From: Trichinella spiralis
Lineage: Eukaryota; Nematoda; Enoplea; Trichinellida; Trichinellidae
NCBI GenBank assembly: GCA_000181795.3
Contig: CM012955.1
Span: 8,653,279-8,717,278 of the forward strand
DNA: 64,000 nt
Direction: 5' to 3'
Positions 36,882-48,968 of this stretch are shown here, piece by piece. Position 1 is the first letter of the stretch. Each line of letters starts with the position of its first letter. A program made the position numbers and the translations under genes. The notes under the pieces were generated by a model. The model was not told the DNA's origin. It worked only from the letters and a program-made list of their open reading frames with translations, and made no database searches.

Positions 36882-39800
36882 ATTCGCAGCCGTTGGATTC
36901 TTGAACGGCACCTCGATCAAAAATGCTAAAAATTGAAATCAAAATTCACAAATCACTGAAAACAACAGTAGAACTTGGCAACAGACAACGCAACAAATTT
37001 AAACATATATCCTGAAGTGAAAATACGCCGCGCCGGTTATGCGTGCGTGGATCAGAATATGAGCGCTTTGGTGACGAAGCTGTGACGAGAAGCCACTGCT
37101 CATCACCTAAGCCAAACAACCGACTAGCCTATGTTCTCTGCATTCCGCAGCCACGTCAGACGACGTTTCACAATTTTCGGCCTGCCCCCAAGTGATGTGC
37201 AAACATTCTTGATGATTAATCTAGTTGCGCTTGCAAAATGGTTACAACTACAGACACAGACACAGAGCAGCAGCGGGTCGCGTTTCGTTCAACGCAAAAC
37301 AGAACAGAGCTGCTGACAGGAAGGTGTAAATGTGAAATATAAAAGAAAAGAAAAAAACCAAATCTTTTTCTCTGCTCACTACCTATCTCGATGCGTTTCT
37401 TGTTATTCTGAAATTATTCTGAAATAATTAATGACATTACAGCAATGGAAAATTTAACGAAAACAAATGATAGATTAGTGACGCGAAAATGAATGACAAT
37501 TCTGAATTAATATTACAAAAAATACTGCACAAGTAGAACGCATAATGCTAAATTCAACCGATTCGTAATGCTAATTGCTTGAGCAAACAACGTAGCCAAC
37601 AATTTCCTTTAAAACAAGCTGAAATTAAATGCATCAACGGACAAGTTCAGCTGAATCATAATATTTGCCTAGAAACACCGGAAATGTGATCGTTTTAATT
37701 TATTACTGAAGATGTAGAGCATGCGGAAAAAATATCTCTTTATTCACTTTTTTCGATCGCATGAAAAAAACTACTTTTCAACATTCACCAAAAGCCGATG
37801 ATGAAAGATATGGAGCTTTGTAAAAAAATTGAAGGCTGTGAACAAATGTTCAGCAGTTCGAAAAGGATTAAACTGATCACGTCAATGATGTAGTGCTCAC
37901 CAAATTTTTTTACTCTTTCATACGAGATCATAATCTGAAAATGAATAAGCAACGCAAAACGGAATAGGCATAATAATAACCTAGCTCGCTTGCTAGCTAG
38001 CTAATGCCTCAGAGATCATCTAACGACAAACTGATCAACTAACGGCGATTATTATTTGCTTATTAACGAGCAATGCTATTATTAAACGGAAAAAGCGTCC
38101 GTTTTCGGTCTGAAATGAACTGTTAATATTATAATATTTACTTTTCGACGGGCTTTCTCTTTGCGAAACTAGAACTTCAATAACGCATAAAATGGGCAAT
38201 TGATTGCAAGCAAAAAGCAACTTCTATTATCCGAATTAGAAGAAGAGGAAACAGAGAAATTGTTTATTTTAATTTCAAAAATTACATATTTTATGATTAA
38301 AAATTACGAAACGAAAAAAACAACTAATACAATGAAAATGTGTGAAAAAGAGTTCAGTTTGATTTGTTACAACGCCCTTTCAAGCAGAAAATAAGCTCTG
38401 ATGCTTTCCATTCAATTCGAAATTTAGCTAGTTAAAATTGAAAAAAAGAGAAAAAGAAAAACCCATGCGCATGATAAAAGCAAAGTAGTCTGCTTGACAA
38501 TGAGGTAAAATAATTTAATTTTGTATGCAACTTTTCATAATTTATAATTACTTCACGTAAGAACATTCTTAATAAGAGATTAGAATTGTCAGTAATTTCA
38601 ACGCACATATTAGAACTTTGAATGGTAGATATCTGTGAACGGAAACGGTTGAACAGTTTTATCGTGATTGTAAAAATGAGCGCAATAAATTTACCTAGCC
38701 AACAAGCAAAGTAAAGTGCAAATTAATACCATGGCACCACAATATGCTCGAATTATTGTGACAGGCTTGTGAAGAACGTGATAAAGTAGAATATATGTAA
38801 TAAAAGTGTAAAAGTTAAAAAGTGAATAACAAACTTTGAACGCAGTAAATCTATCATGTGCCTATAATTGAAATGAATGCAGCTGTTCAATGTAAGTTAT
38901 TTTCCAACAGGTCACTGAAAATACCTCCAAAACGGATGCTTCGCCATGTAAAATTACTTTCACTGCAAAAATAACCAAGTCAAACAATATTACAAATTAT
39001 CACACGGATCGAGATTATGATGATCATCAATTATTACAAGTTGAATAAAAATGGACAAACTCTCATTGAAAACCAGTCAAACAAACTTCCTTATAATAAA
39101 TCATACTGAATTAATTTGAACGAAGCTTCATTTGGAGAAAATTGCATCAATATTTACATAAAAGTATCAACCTGACTGAATCAGCATGTAACAATCGCAT
39201 GCTCAATTCAATGCAAACAAAAGCTGCGCTTTGAAGGACTAGAATGCTGGGTTTTTCAATATTTTTCTCGAGAAGAATGTAGAAAATTTTTTGACAAATT
39301 CTAATTTTATTATTCCTATTATTATTACTGCTGCTGCAGAGATAAAGCAGTTGCTTCAGTGAAAGCTTATCATTTTCACTTGCTCACTGTCCATGCGATG
39401 CAAACGATTCCAAACTGCTGTTCGGAATTGTCAACGCTTCGAAAGCGAAATGCACGTTGAAGAGAACCAAAAAAAAATATGCACACATTTCAACACTGAA
39501 AAGGTCACTGTAGAAGAAACCATCATAAATAGCAACGATGTGATCCAAATTTTTAAATGTGCATATATTATGACAGCAATAGCACAAATGCGCATAATTT
39601 ATTCGATCTGGAGAATTGTACATTGCAAATGTTCAACTAAAAAGCATTTCAAGCAAACTGACCAACTTGCATGCATTTGCAATAGGAACAGCAACAATGA
39701 AAAAAACAAACGCGCAATGCTTGACGGTCGGTCTATTTTTACGACATAAAGAACAAATAAAAATCCCTTTGGACAAAAAATTGCTAATGTGAAACAAACA

Positions 39801-42800
39801 AACAAACAAACAAACAAACCTCTCCTTGATGAAACTGCTTGAAAAAGAAGCAAAACCAGTCCAAGCTATGCAAGGCAAGATTGCCACTTGAAATCTAATA
39901 GCTAATAATTTTTTGAGAACAAGTGCAAACTGGTCCGTTATGTGCAATTATGCATTTATCATTTATCGTTTGACTTTTGAATGTCACAATTGACAAATCT
40001 TACTTAGAGATGACCAATATGCACACGGGTTGGCAAAAAGAAGAACAAGCTTTCGAACGGCTTGCAGAAATAACTTATCAAAACAAACAGAAAAAGCAGG
40101 CTCATACCTAGCGTTACTAATAAAAAAAACGAGAATAAAAACGCACCCACCATACGTGCAGATGCAGATTGTAGCAATGAATGAATGACTGATGCGGTTG
40201 CAATGAAAACATATATATATAAATATGAAACGAGCAAAAGCTGCAAGCTTTGTCAATATAATACTGGATTTGAAGCTTAAGCTTAAGTAAACAGTGTGTG
40301 AATTACTAAACGCTAGCTAGCCCTAATCAGATGCTTCACTCATCTGTTCTTTGCCAACTTCCTTCACGCTACATTATAGTGGAAAAGAAAGCACAAGCAA
40401 ATTGTTCGGCTATTTGAAATTGGCTTTCATTGGTGTGCAAGAAAATTAAATGGTATTTAGATGAAAAATTGATCATCAACCTTGATCAAAGTGATGACAC
40501 ATTTTTGAAATCATCATTTCAAAATAAAAGAGGGGGTGGGGCTAGAAAAAGCAAATAATGCAGGGGAAGAATATTTTCTTCGATTCGAAATGTTCAGCAG
40601 CGGTGCAACTTTTGCTCAGAATTGAGTAAAGCTCAAGAACCTCGCTTGCACAGCAGAAATGCGGAAATTCTAGAAAATGAACAAAAGCCATTACGGCCAT
40701 GACCCTTGCCTCTGAAACGAAACAAAGCACACTTGTAACACTTTTCTCTGATCAAACCAAGAGAGAGAGAGAGAGAGAGAGAAATTTTCTTAATCCTACG
40801 TAATACTGTGATTATTAAAACAATTTTGCTTTAGCTTATTTATCATTGACGAATAAAAGGAGAATGCAAATGGTGAAATGAAATATTTCTGCTAGTTGTG
40901 TAAGGAAACACAACTGTTAAAAATTTAAATTTGCATTACTGAGAATAAATGCAACGTGATATTTGATTAGAGGTGAAGAAGAAGGAGAAAGCTGATTATA
41001 ATTATCGAATCAGCCAGTACAAACCAACAAAGTATATTGAAGCAGAAGTCGAAGGGCCATTTTCGTACGCAGTTGATGTTCACTTGTGTCAAGCAGATCA
41101 CTTTGAACAGAAAATTCTATGCTCTTCAATAATGGACTGGTTGTCATTGATGAAACAACAACCAGTTCGCTGTTGAAATGTACGTATGAAGCAAGCAACA
41201 GCAGCAGTAGCAGCACAATCACTCTTACACATTTGCAAGCCAAGATGGCTGAAGCGGCTGTGAAGCAAGTGATCTGGGCAAAAGAAAGAACCTTCTTCAC
41301 TCGAGTCTCATAAATCCCATACGATAGTGAAAAGAAAAGCACACATGCCGTGAGGGACTGCATTCTGGAACGTCAGCAATTTGAAAAACATGTGTGCCAT
41401 CTTTTCACAACTCTGCACCGAATATATTCTTCAACATTAGCTGGCTAGCTGTGAAACAAGAGACGCTACTTGAAAATCATCCCAACTCAACTCAACTCAA
41501 CTCTTCATCAATCAATCAATCTTTTTCTAAAATTTTTATGAAACTTAACAACAAATTACCACTGACAGTTCAACTTTTAACTGAATTCTTTGCATTTGTC
41601 AAAGCATACTCGATCAGAGATCGAATTTTACTAAAAATGAAAAATTAATCAATGTATACCACCGCTATTTCAAAAAATGATAACCAAAGAGTAAATGAAA
41701 AAAGTACTGTCAAAAATTCAGAATATAAATATTTGTTCGGATAAATTTTTTTACCTCTTTTACATTTGCAGACTGGTGAAATAAAAATTCAATTATTTTT
41801 TAAATTGTCACTGTGCTTAAAATAGTAATTAATAATAATGAACATTACTTTCAAAATTTTTAAATTTCATCCATTGCATCTTTGAAACTGCTCATCAAAC
41901 AAAACATACGTTTCAACAAACAGTTGGCTTCCTCTTTTCTGTTGGTTTCATTTTTGGCTATCTCTTTGTTTTTTGTAGCTGATGTAAAATGATCTAGTGA
42001 ATAACTTTAAGCTCTCTTTTATACTGTAATATTTTCATACTTTAACTGTTTAAAAAAAGATAAACAGTGTCAAGCAATTAGCTATATGTAACATATCATT
42101 ATTATACTTTACTTATGCAATTTCAATTTCATTTATAAATTTAAATATACATAATTAAATAACGTTTGCATGTAAAAGAACAAATTTAAAATTTCAAACG
42201 CATTTTGCTATATAAATTAAATCTCATGACCTGATGAATGCTTACATTCACCCTAGCTTGCAGCTAACAGACTGCATGCCAATGCTTCATAGCATGTGAT
42301 AATCAGTAATGACCGGACAGACTATACGACTCAAAACAGTGACAACAACAGTGATAATGCAAATTGACAAGAGCACTGTTTACTTTCAATTCAAGATGCA
42401 ACGACGATGACAGTGTTTCAACAATAAATCACCGTGAAATAAATAAATTGCTTTATTTAATAAATAGTAACGCCCAAACAATAAACAATAAGACCAAAAC
42501 ACATACGCACAAGTACATGGATTTCTCTCGAAGCACTTCCCTTCCGCTGTTTTTTTGAAATACAGTAATGATGAAATGCAGGTTGGATTCTAAACTAACA
42601 GTTACATAATCAATGTCAGGTTCACATGGCATTGCTGCATCAATGACTTACGTACTGTACTCCTGCGTAGCAGGAACACAAAAAGTTCGGTCCACTCAGA
42701 CAACCGGAAGATTGAAGCAGTCACCATTCATCCAGAAATTGATTCCACTTGGGAAACGATAGCTTCAACTTGGCAAAGATCTATTCGCTCACAATTTTTG

Positions 42801-43304
42801 ACAAAGCGGCACATAGCGAGCTTATCCGTAGTGGTGGTATGAAATTTCCATGATGATCAGAACAAAGGTTATTTCCATCTAGTGTCATCGGTTGTTGCCT
42901 CTTAAGAAGTTATTTACAACAGCACATCTCTGGAATCAACAGTATTCCCTGATAGTTGCATTACCTGGCTTGTCCTTACAATGACAGTGGTCCAAATTGC
43001 CACATACTTTGCATATTTATTTATTTCATTCAAATTTATCTATTAAATTTACCTATCTTATTCAGTCGTCAACACTTAGGAAAGCATGTAGCGTCACAAT
43101 TTACTGCATAGATGGTAAAAAATCGAAGAAAACTATGCAAAAAATTTTTTAAATTGAAATTCATCCAGAGGCAAGACTTCGAATTAGGAAAGCACGGACT
43201 ACTTTTCTATAAAACAAAAATATTTCTTTCCCTTTTTTTACATAAACGTATAATTGAATATTACAGAAGCACGCCTACGGTGTTTGTGTCCAAGGAATCG
43301 CTGC
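36882..43304. other. Gene-poor region of 6.4 kb
   Basis: 37010-37330 is clearly GC-richer (cgccgcgccggttatgcg, gcagcagcgggtcgcg) and directly upstream of Mextli, so it is probably its promoter. The rest is AT-rich with several simple repeats: gctagctagct at about 37990, (AAAC)n at about 39795-39820, (GA)n at about 40759-40782 and (AACTC)n near 41480. Frames of 100-118 codons on both strands at 39393-39947 and 41010-41363 overlap each other, lack splice support and match nothing I know. A possible PAN-exon relic lies at 42652-42985. Confidence 0.5.
42652..42985 (-). pseudogene. Possible relic of two PAN/apple exons
   Basis: A patch less AT-rich than its flanks, reading on the minus strand like a decayed version of the first PAN module of the NOAH-like gene. 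In the left part DDHGNFIPP, SSLCAALSKIVSE and LLQSSGCLSGPNF stand where NOAH has DSSDGSFPCAG, SMCRLVSKFQ and LQTSTGPSF, followed by a gtaagt donor in the same place. The right part has MQLSGNTVDSRDV against MLSTGNVVRTESRR. There are in-frame stops and extra bases, so it is not a working exon pair. The match was made by eye and is weak. Confidence 0.3.
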
Positions 43305-44742
43305 TTAACGAAAAATCACGTTCTTTATGCTCATTGTAGCCTTTTTCCTTAAATTTTCTTCAAGAAGCGGAGTTCCAGTATTTTCAGATACAGCAGAAAA
43401 CTAGATAAACAATTTAAAAAATAATTAATGCTGAAAAAGTTGTTTTAAACATGTTTGCAAAAACAGATGAATCCTACAGCTTTCACGACACATAATTACT
43501 TACTGAAGTATCTGAAGGAAAAGCTTTCCGGTAGCGTACGTTGTCTTGCACTGCGGTACTGCGTTCAACCTAAAAAGATGTGTTGTAAACAAAAGCTGAA
43601 CTAAAGTGGTGACAAATTATATCAGAATTTTTAGTTATATTAAATAATATACATAAGAATTCATTACTGTAGTCATCGGTTTATCAGCTGTCGTTAATTC
43701 AGAGTTCTAGAAATTTAAACAAAAAACATTTACAATAAAAGGGAAAAACAGAAAAAAATATAAGCAGCATTACATCAGTATCACTTATGCCAGCTAAATT
43801 CAAAGTTAGATTTGAAGGTAAAAATGAGCGAGGACCGAGCAAAAGTGGTTGATCTGTAGCCTGAGTATCAACAGCAGCCAACTTAGGAGATCCTGTTAAT
43901 CAAAAACATAAAAATCATCAATAAAAATATTACCAAACTATTAAAGAAATGCACCAAAATAAAAAAATGCGCATATGAATTGTCATTGCTTAAATCAAAC
44001 ATCTAATGCTAACATTTATTAAAAATTCAACATATACAGAACACTCTGCACATTACATTTATCATGTCTGAAACTGAAAGTATTCAAAAAATGCAATCTG
44101 TTTGGCTGTCAACAATATCATAAGTTTTAACTGATTATATTATAAAGACGGCTTTTATCAAATTTTCTCACAAAAATTCCATCCAATGCTGCACAGTTTT
44201 AAAATTTAAATCTACAAAACTAATTTTGATCAAAGAATAATGAAATCAGAACTTGCAAAACAAATTTTAAAGATAAGCATAATACTAAAATATTTAAGAA
44301 CAACACGTTGATGTCTAGAAGATATTACATGAAAATAATAACAAGCAATGTAATGCGCATTTACCTTTGAGTGATTCTTTTATGGCGTTAATTTCTGAAT
44401 GAAGAGTTATGACATAGAATGTCAGCACACTCAAAACAATTAGCACCACAGCCATCAAGGTAAACAGGCAAATCCGCATATGAGATGAAAGTAATGCATT
44501 TTCATAGATAACATTAATTTCACGATTCTTCGGCCTATTATTCAAAACATCCCTCCTAAAACGAGTTGAAATTTAAATAAATTTTTTGGGAAGCTTTTTA
44601 AAAATCTGATTCACATCCAACGAGCAGGTTTAAACACTTTCGCAGAATTTGGGGGTACCAATTCTAAGTCAGGAACATCGGAATCTGAATCAGAGAACGA
44701 CTCAATCAACAGATTCTTCCTGCTGCTACCTTGATTTTCCAT
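43305..44742 (-). CDS. Small single-pass membrane protein, family unknown
   Basis: Six exons (44615-44742, 44365-44555, 43774-43892, 43668-43706, 43504-43569, 43305-43400) sum to 639 bases, 212 residues, with all phases agreeing and good GT-AG borders. The N-terminal ~80 residues are hydrophilic with an acidic Ser/Asp patch (SFSDSDSDVPDLELVPP) and a basic stretch (NNRPKNREINV). One strong membrane helix follows (ICLFTLMAVVLIVLSVLTFY), then HSEINAIKESLKG and a Ser/Thr-rich segment of about 105 residues with one N-x-S/T site (NLT). Without a signal peptide and with the helix near residue 85, a type II orientation is likely. I do not recognise the family. It is divergent from the HD-family gene, about 1.1 kb away. 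Confidence 0.72.
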
Positions 44743-45823
44743 TTCTTTAAACATGAAAACAAACTAAGGTTTACTCAACAAGTCATTCCTTATTTATGTG
44801 CTCATTACAGGGAAATAGAAATAGATTACAGTATACATAAATCAGGTATAATTTTTACTATCACGTAATCATATGCATTATTTCTTACAGTTACAATAAT
44901 TCCATAAAACAATAAAGATGTCGCAGTATATAAAATATATCGTGAAATATATAACACAAATTTCATTTATATTTATTTGAAACTCAGGTAGTTCAAAATT
45001 ATTTAACAGCAAGAAAATGAAAATGGAAAATGGAAAAATACGGTGCTTCACCACTTTTATGTATATATTTTTACATATGATGTCAGTGTGTGTCTAAAAA
45101 TTATTACTATAGGCATCTCGACTAGGTGAAAGGTTTATTTGGAAAACTTATTAACGTTTAAGGCATGTTTGCTTTGAAGAAATGCAAATATGAATGGCAT
45201 TGCCATAAATATAACGAACTAAATTATTATATACAATTTAAAGCTTACGAAACAATTCAATAGTGATAATCAGAAAATATAAGTAATATAAAGTAAAATG
45301 TTATTAGGAAAGTATTTAGAGTAAAATATTTGTTTGATAGTCGCGTAGTAGTTTATTGTCGTATAGAAATGCAATTGTACTGTTGTAAATCCACTAAAGT
45401 AGCCTGTATCGGTCAAGAATATATTTTGTACGTTAAAACGCTTTCAGAAAACATTCATTTTAGTGTAAAACTTGATGAAATGACCGTGACTGATATCACT
45501 TTAATTAAAATTCAGATGCTTTGCATTTATTTGCAATTTATAACCCACAGTGAAGTTCGAGAAATTTAATAAAAAAAATATGCCTACCCTATAAACAGTG
45601 TTATTATGAAAGTAATTACGTTTTACCGTTGTTCTTTGAATGATCACGTTTAATGGCTAATTTCTGACTGTAGCATCAGGCTGTCAACAATAAGATTGAA
45701 AAAAAGGATGAAATCACTTGAAAATCTTTATTTTAGTCCTGTAATTTTAGTCAATAAGGGACTGTAAATTTGTGATTTACACTATTATATATTTCGACAG
45801 GCAGATGAGTTTTGCAAAAAAAA
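44743..45823. other. Divergent intergenic region
   Basis: About 1.08 kb between two genes transcribed outwards; it should contain both promoters. A 79-codon plus-strand frame (45330-45569) has no recognisable content. Confidence 0.5.
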
Positions 45824-48800
45824 ATGAATAATCAAGAAGAGGAATTAAAGTTAATATGGTTTGAATTAACCGACTTTACGGACCATAATGTGAAAATAAA
45901 ATGGTGGGAGAGAATTTGCAACGCTTATAATCATCCCTTACGACAATATCATACTCTGAAAAGGATTTGGCAATTGTTTAAATATTATGATCAATGCCGC
46001 CATTTGCTTTCAAATGCTAAAGCAGTTGCTTTTTCAATTTTTTTTCATAAGTATGATTTTTTCCATTTTCAATCAGCACTCATTTGCCGTAACAGTAAGA
46101 AATTGCTTTGATAATTTTTTTAAAATTTAATGTACTGAAATCGGCATGTTACATCAAAAGCGAAATAACTGCATCTATTGTATGACTTTAATGTTCGATA
46201 CCATTGACGTATATTTTACGATCGTCTCATTATTCTTTTCTTGAGTGTTAAACAGCAACTTGAACTTTTGCAGTAATTTTGCATGAAATTTAATGAATGC
46301 TGAAAAGGATTTTTCCTCTAGTAATCCTAAATTTTGGATAAAGTTGACATCTGATGCTTGATATTAAATGAACTAATGGTGTTCCCATTGTTCCCTGTTA
46401 AGGTGACTTCGCATTTATGCTACGCAAGTGATTTATTAAGTTTCCATTTTCTTTCTGAAATGCGCTGGTTTGTTTTCTGATGTGCTCTGAGACAAAATGA
46501 ATGTAAGAATTTGGTTTTTCTAGCATCTGCGCTTGGCTGTCAATCGATATTGCATTAACAAGGCACGATATTTTAGTATAATTGATTTTTTAGCAAATGT
46601 TGTATCTGTATAGCATTGAAGAGACAGAATGAACAATAAAGCAAGTTATTTATATAAAATTCAAAAATATTAGAATTTTTAACATTATTTTTAAATCGAA
46701 TTGTATGAAAACTTTGCAAAGCAGTTGTGAAAAATTGCTTTTGCTTTTCCATATTGCAATGAATCACTGTTCTATTAGTTCTGTTAATAATTACTAATTG
46801 GAAACCGGAAGTATATTGGCCAACTGATGTTCGTTATAAAGCCTTTTTTGCTTGCAGTACATTGATGTCATACAATTAAAACAGAGTAAATTGTTGCACA
46901 CTTACTGAAGCTACTGCTTGAGTTATCTGTATAATAACTAAACACAGAAAATGCATTCAACCAAAAGAATGCTATAAATGTCTCATAAGTACATGCATAA
47001 TTGCTGCACAGCCGTTTCTAAGAAAAGTAATAAAAAAGAAAGTTGTTTTGTTAACTTTGTTTATAAATAGTTTCCAAATTTTGCAGATTTATCTTGCTAG
47101 AAACAAAATTCATTTGAAATGACTGAAAAAATGTTAAATGATGCGCTTCAAGGAATGTGATACTTTTTAAATAATATAATTAACATAATTACTGGAAACT
47201 GAAATAGTTGAATACATATGAACAACTTGATACTTAATAAATTTTAATTGCAAAAACATTATGAAGTTTCGAAATTCACAGATATTATTACTCTGATGTG
47301 CAACAACATTGCACAGTGTCACAAATTTAATGAATTAATGTTTTTGAAATTGCGACAAATCCATATGTCTGCACTGTTATCAAATACCTCATATTGATCA
47401 AACACATATGCTAATAAAGTTGAAATCAGTTTTTTCTCTAGCCTAAATATCCTAATTATAATTTTATGTAACACAGTATGAAAAAAAATTTATAATTGAA
47501 ATTTCTGTTTAAAAAATGTTTTTCTCTGAAGAAAACTAGCAACTGAATTAATTAAAATGCTTCAGTTTTTGAACTAGAATAATGTGATTTAATGCTTTGA
47601 TGTGCATTTAATTTTTCTTCAGGGATGCTTAATTTAATTTTTAGAATCTATTTTTAATATTTATCTATATTAAAATTTTAGCATTTGTTACAATCCGAAT
47701 TCCAATTCCAATGAACAAGAAAGTGCAGTGATATTTCAAGAGTTTGCTGACGAAGCTCACTATGAAGATGCAAGTTTCTTTTAATATATGCTATTTGATT
47801 TCTTGTTAAATGTTAAATTTTAGGCTAACATAGTTTTTGATATGATTGTACATAAAAATCTTCAAAAAGCAGATTCACTGTCAATGTTCAAAATGGAAGA
47901 TGCATATTATTTTTATGATATTGAATTGGCAATTCTTGGCTCGAGCAGTTCAGGTAGTTATTAATTTAAATTAATTCATTTTACGCATAATACTGTAGCA
48001 TATTCATATGTCACTAATATTGCAAATGATACGTAATTATCGTGTACTAATTCGATTATTAAATTAAAAATGAAAGAAAATTAAAAGTAAAAATTTGGCA
48101 ATCAGGAAGAAACAGTTGCAGAAATAGCTAGCGGAGCAGAAAAAGCGGAATGATTCCTAAAGTTGTTTTATTTTTAAAACTCGTAATTAAAATTTTTTAG
48201 ATTACGCAGATTACAAGAGTCAAACCAGACAAGAATATTCACGAATGTCTGATGAGGCTTATCGTACAAAGCGTTTGAGCGTGAGTTTAAAGCTTGAAAC
48301 ATATTTAAAGGAGCGTCATAAAAATTAATATTCTGGGTTATGCTATAAAAGTGTCTTGATCCAATATATTAAAAATTTTTATGCAGCATACGGTAATTAT
48401 TAAGTGAAAATTTATTTATCATTTACAGAAAATTTTACATTTTTCAAAGAAGGAAACGATCAATTTTACATGTTTAAGAAAATTCAAAAATTTGCCAATC
48501 AAATTTCTTTGAACTGTAAAAGATGTAAACTTTTTTAATATGGGAAGCAATGTCAGTATAACTGCAACCAAACTATAATTATATGGAAAATTTTTCATTT
48601 AACAGCAAACCATTTTAGGTATTGAAAACGTTTTTGCAAATACCAAACATATTTCATACAAAGTTGTTTAGCGAAAAATTTGAACAGAATGCAAGAAAAA
48701 ACATTTGTGGAGAAGTCGAAGAACTTTCCAATCAAATTTAACTGATTCAATGCCTGCTTGTTGTGCTTGCTAGATATACTTGGCTTTGACAAAATTATAT

Positions 48801-48968
48801 CACATACTCAATTTCACTTTGGTTTATCTTGCATGTGTGTTATTTTTCTGATTGTCAGATAAGATTGTTTATTTTGTTGATCCAACATAATTTAATTTTT
48901 TTCTTTTTTGAAATTCACAGTGCACTGTTCATATTGGAGCGATGCTTCAAATTCAGAGTGCCCGATAA
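45824..48968 (+). CDS. HD-superfamily metal-dependent hydrolase-like protein (COG4339 type)
   Basis: Exons 45824-46050, 47682-47769, 47824-47953, 48201-48280 and 48921-48968 sum to 573 bases, 190 residues; reading on to the stop at 48328 instead of splicing the last exon gives the same length. It follows the predicted HD phosphohydrolase family COG4339, known mainly from bacteria and fungi: RQYHTLKRI (family YHxLxHI), FFHNICYNPNSNSNEQESA (family WFHDxxYDPxxxxNExxSA), MIVH at 112-115, and DIELAILGSSSSDYADYKSQ (family D-x-DLAILG...YxxY), then RQEYSRM. The substrate is unknown even for bacterial members. The catalytic HD pair reads His75-Asn76, so activity is doubtful. The Asn codon spans the first splice junction (aa/c). 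The second intron (47770-47823) starts gcaagt, a GC-AG intron. An ATG at 45805 opens an 8-codon frame overlapping the start. Confidence 0.78.
46051..47681 (+). other. First intron of the HD-family gene (1.6 kb)
   Basis: AT-rich intron from a gtatga donor to an attttag acceptor. No embedded gene or repeat recognised. Confidence 0.7.

Noticed and set aside
36574-36936. 120-codon plus-strand frame of Leu and Val runs
   Set aside because: It is the antisense of the Asn/Thr-rich low-complexity first exon of Mextli; its composition follows from the repeat on the other strand.
39393-39947. 118-codon plus and 104-codon minus frames
   Set aside because: They overlap on opposite strands in AT-rich DNA, have no splice support and no recognisable motif.
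40973-41363. 67-codon plus and 117-codon minus frames, the latter with hydrophobic runs
   Set aside because: Overlapping opposite frames. The Leu run comes from an agcagcagtagcagc simple stretch on the other strand. No signal peptide or splice context fits.
45330-45569. 79-codon plus frame in the divergent intergenic region
   Set aside because: No splice or domain support; the length is within chance for this composition.
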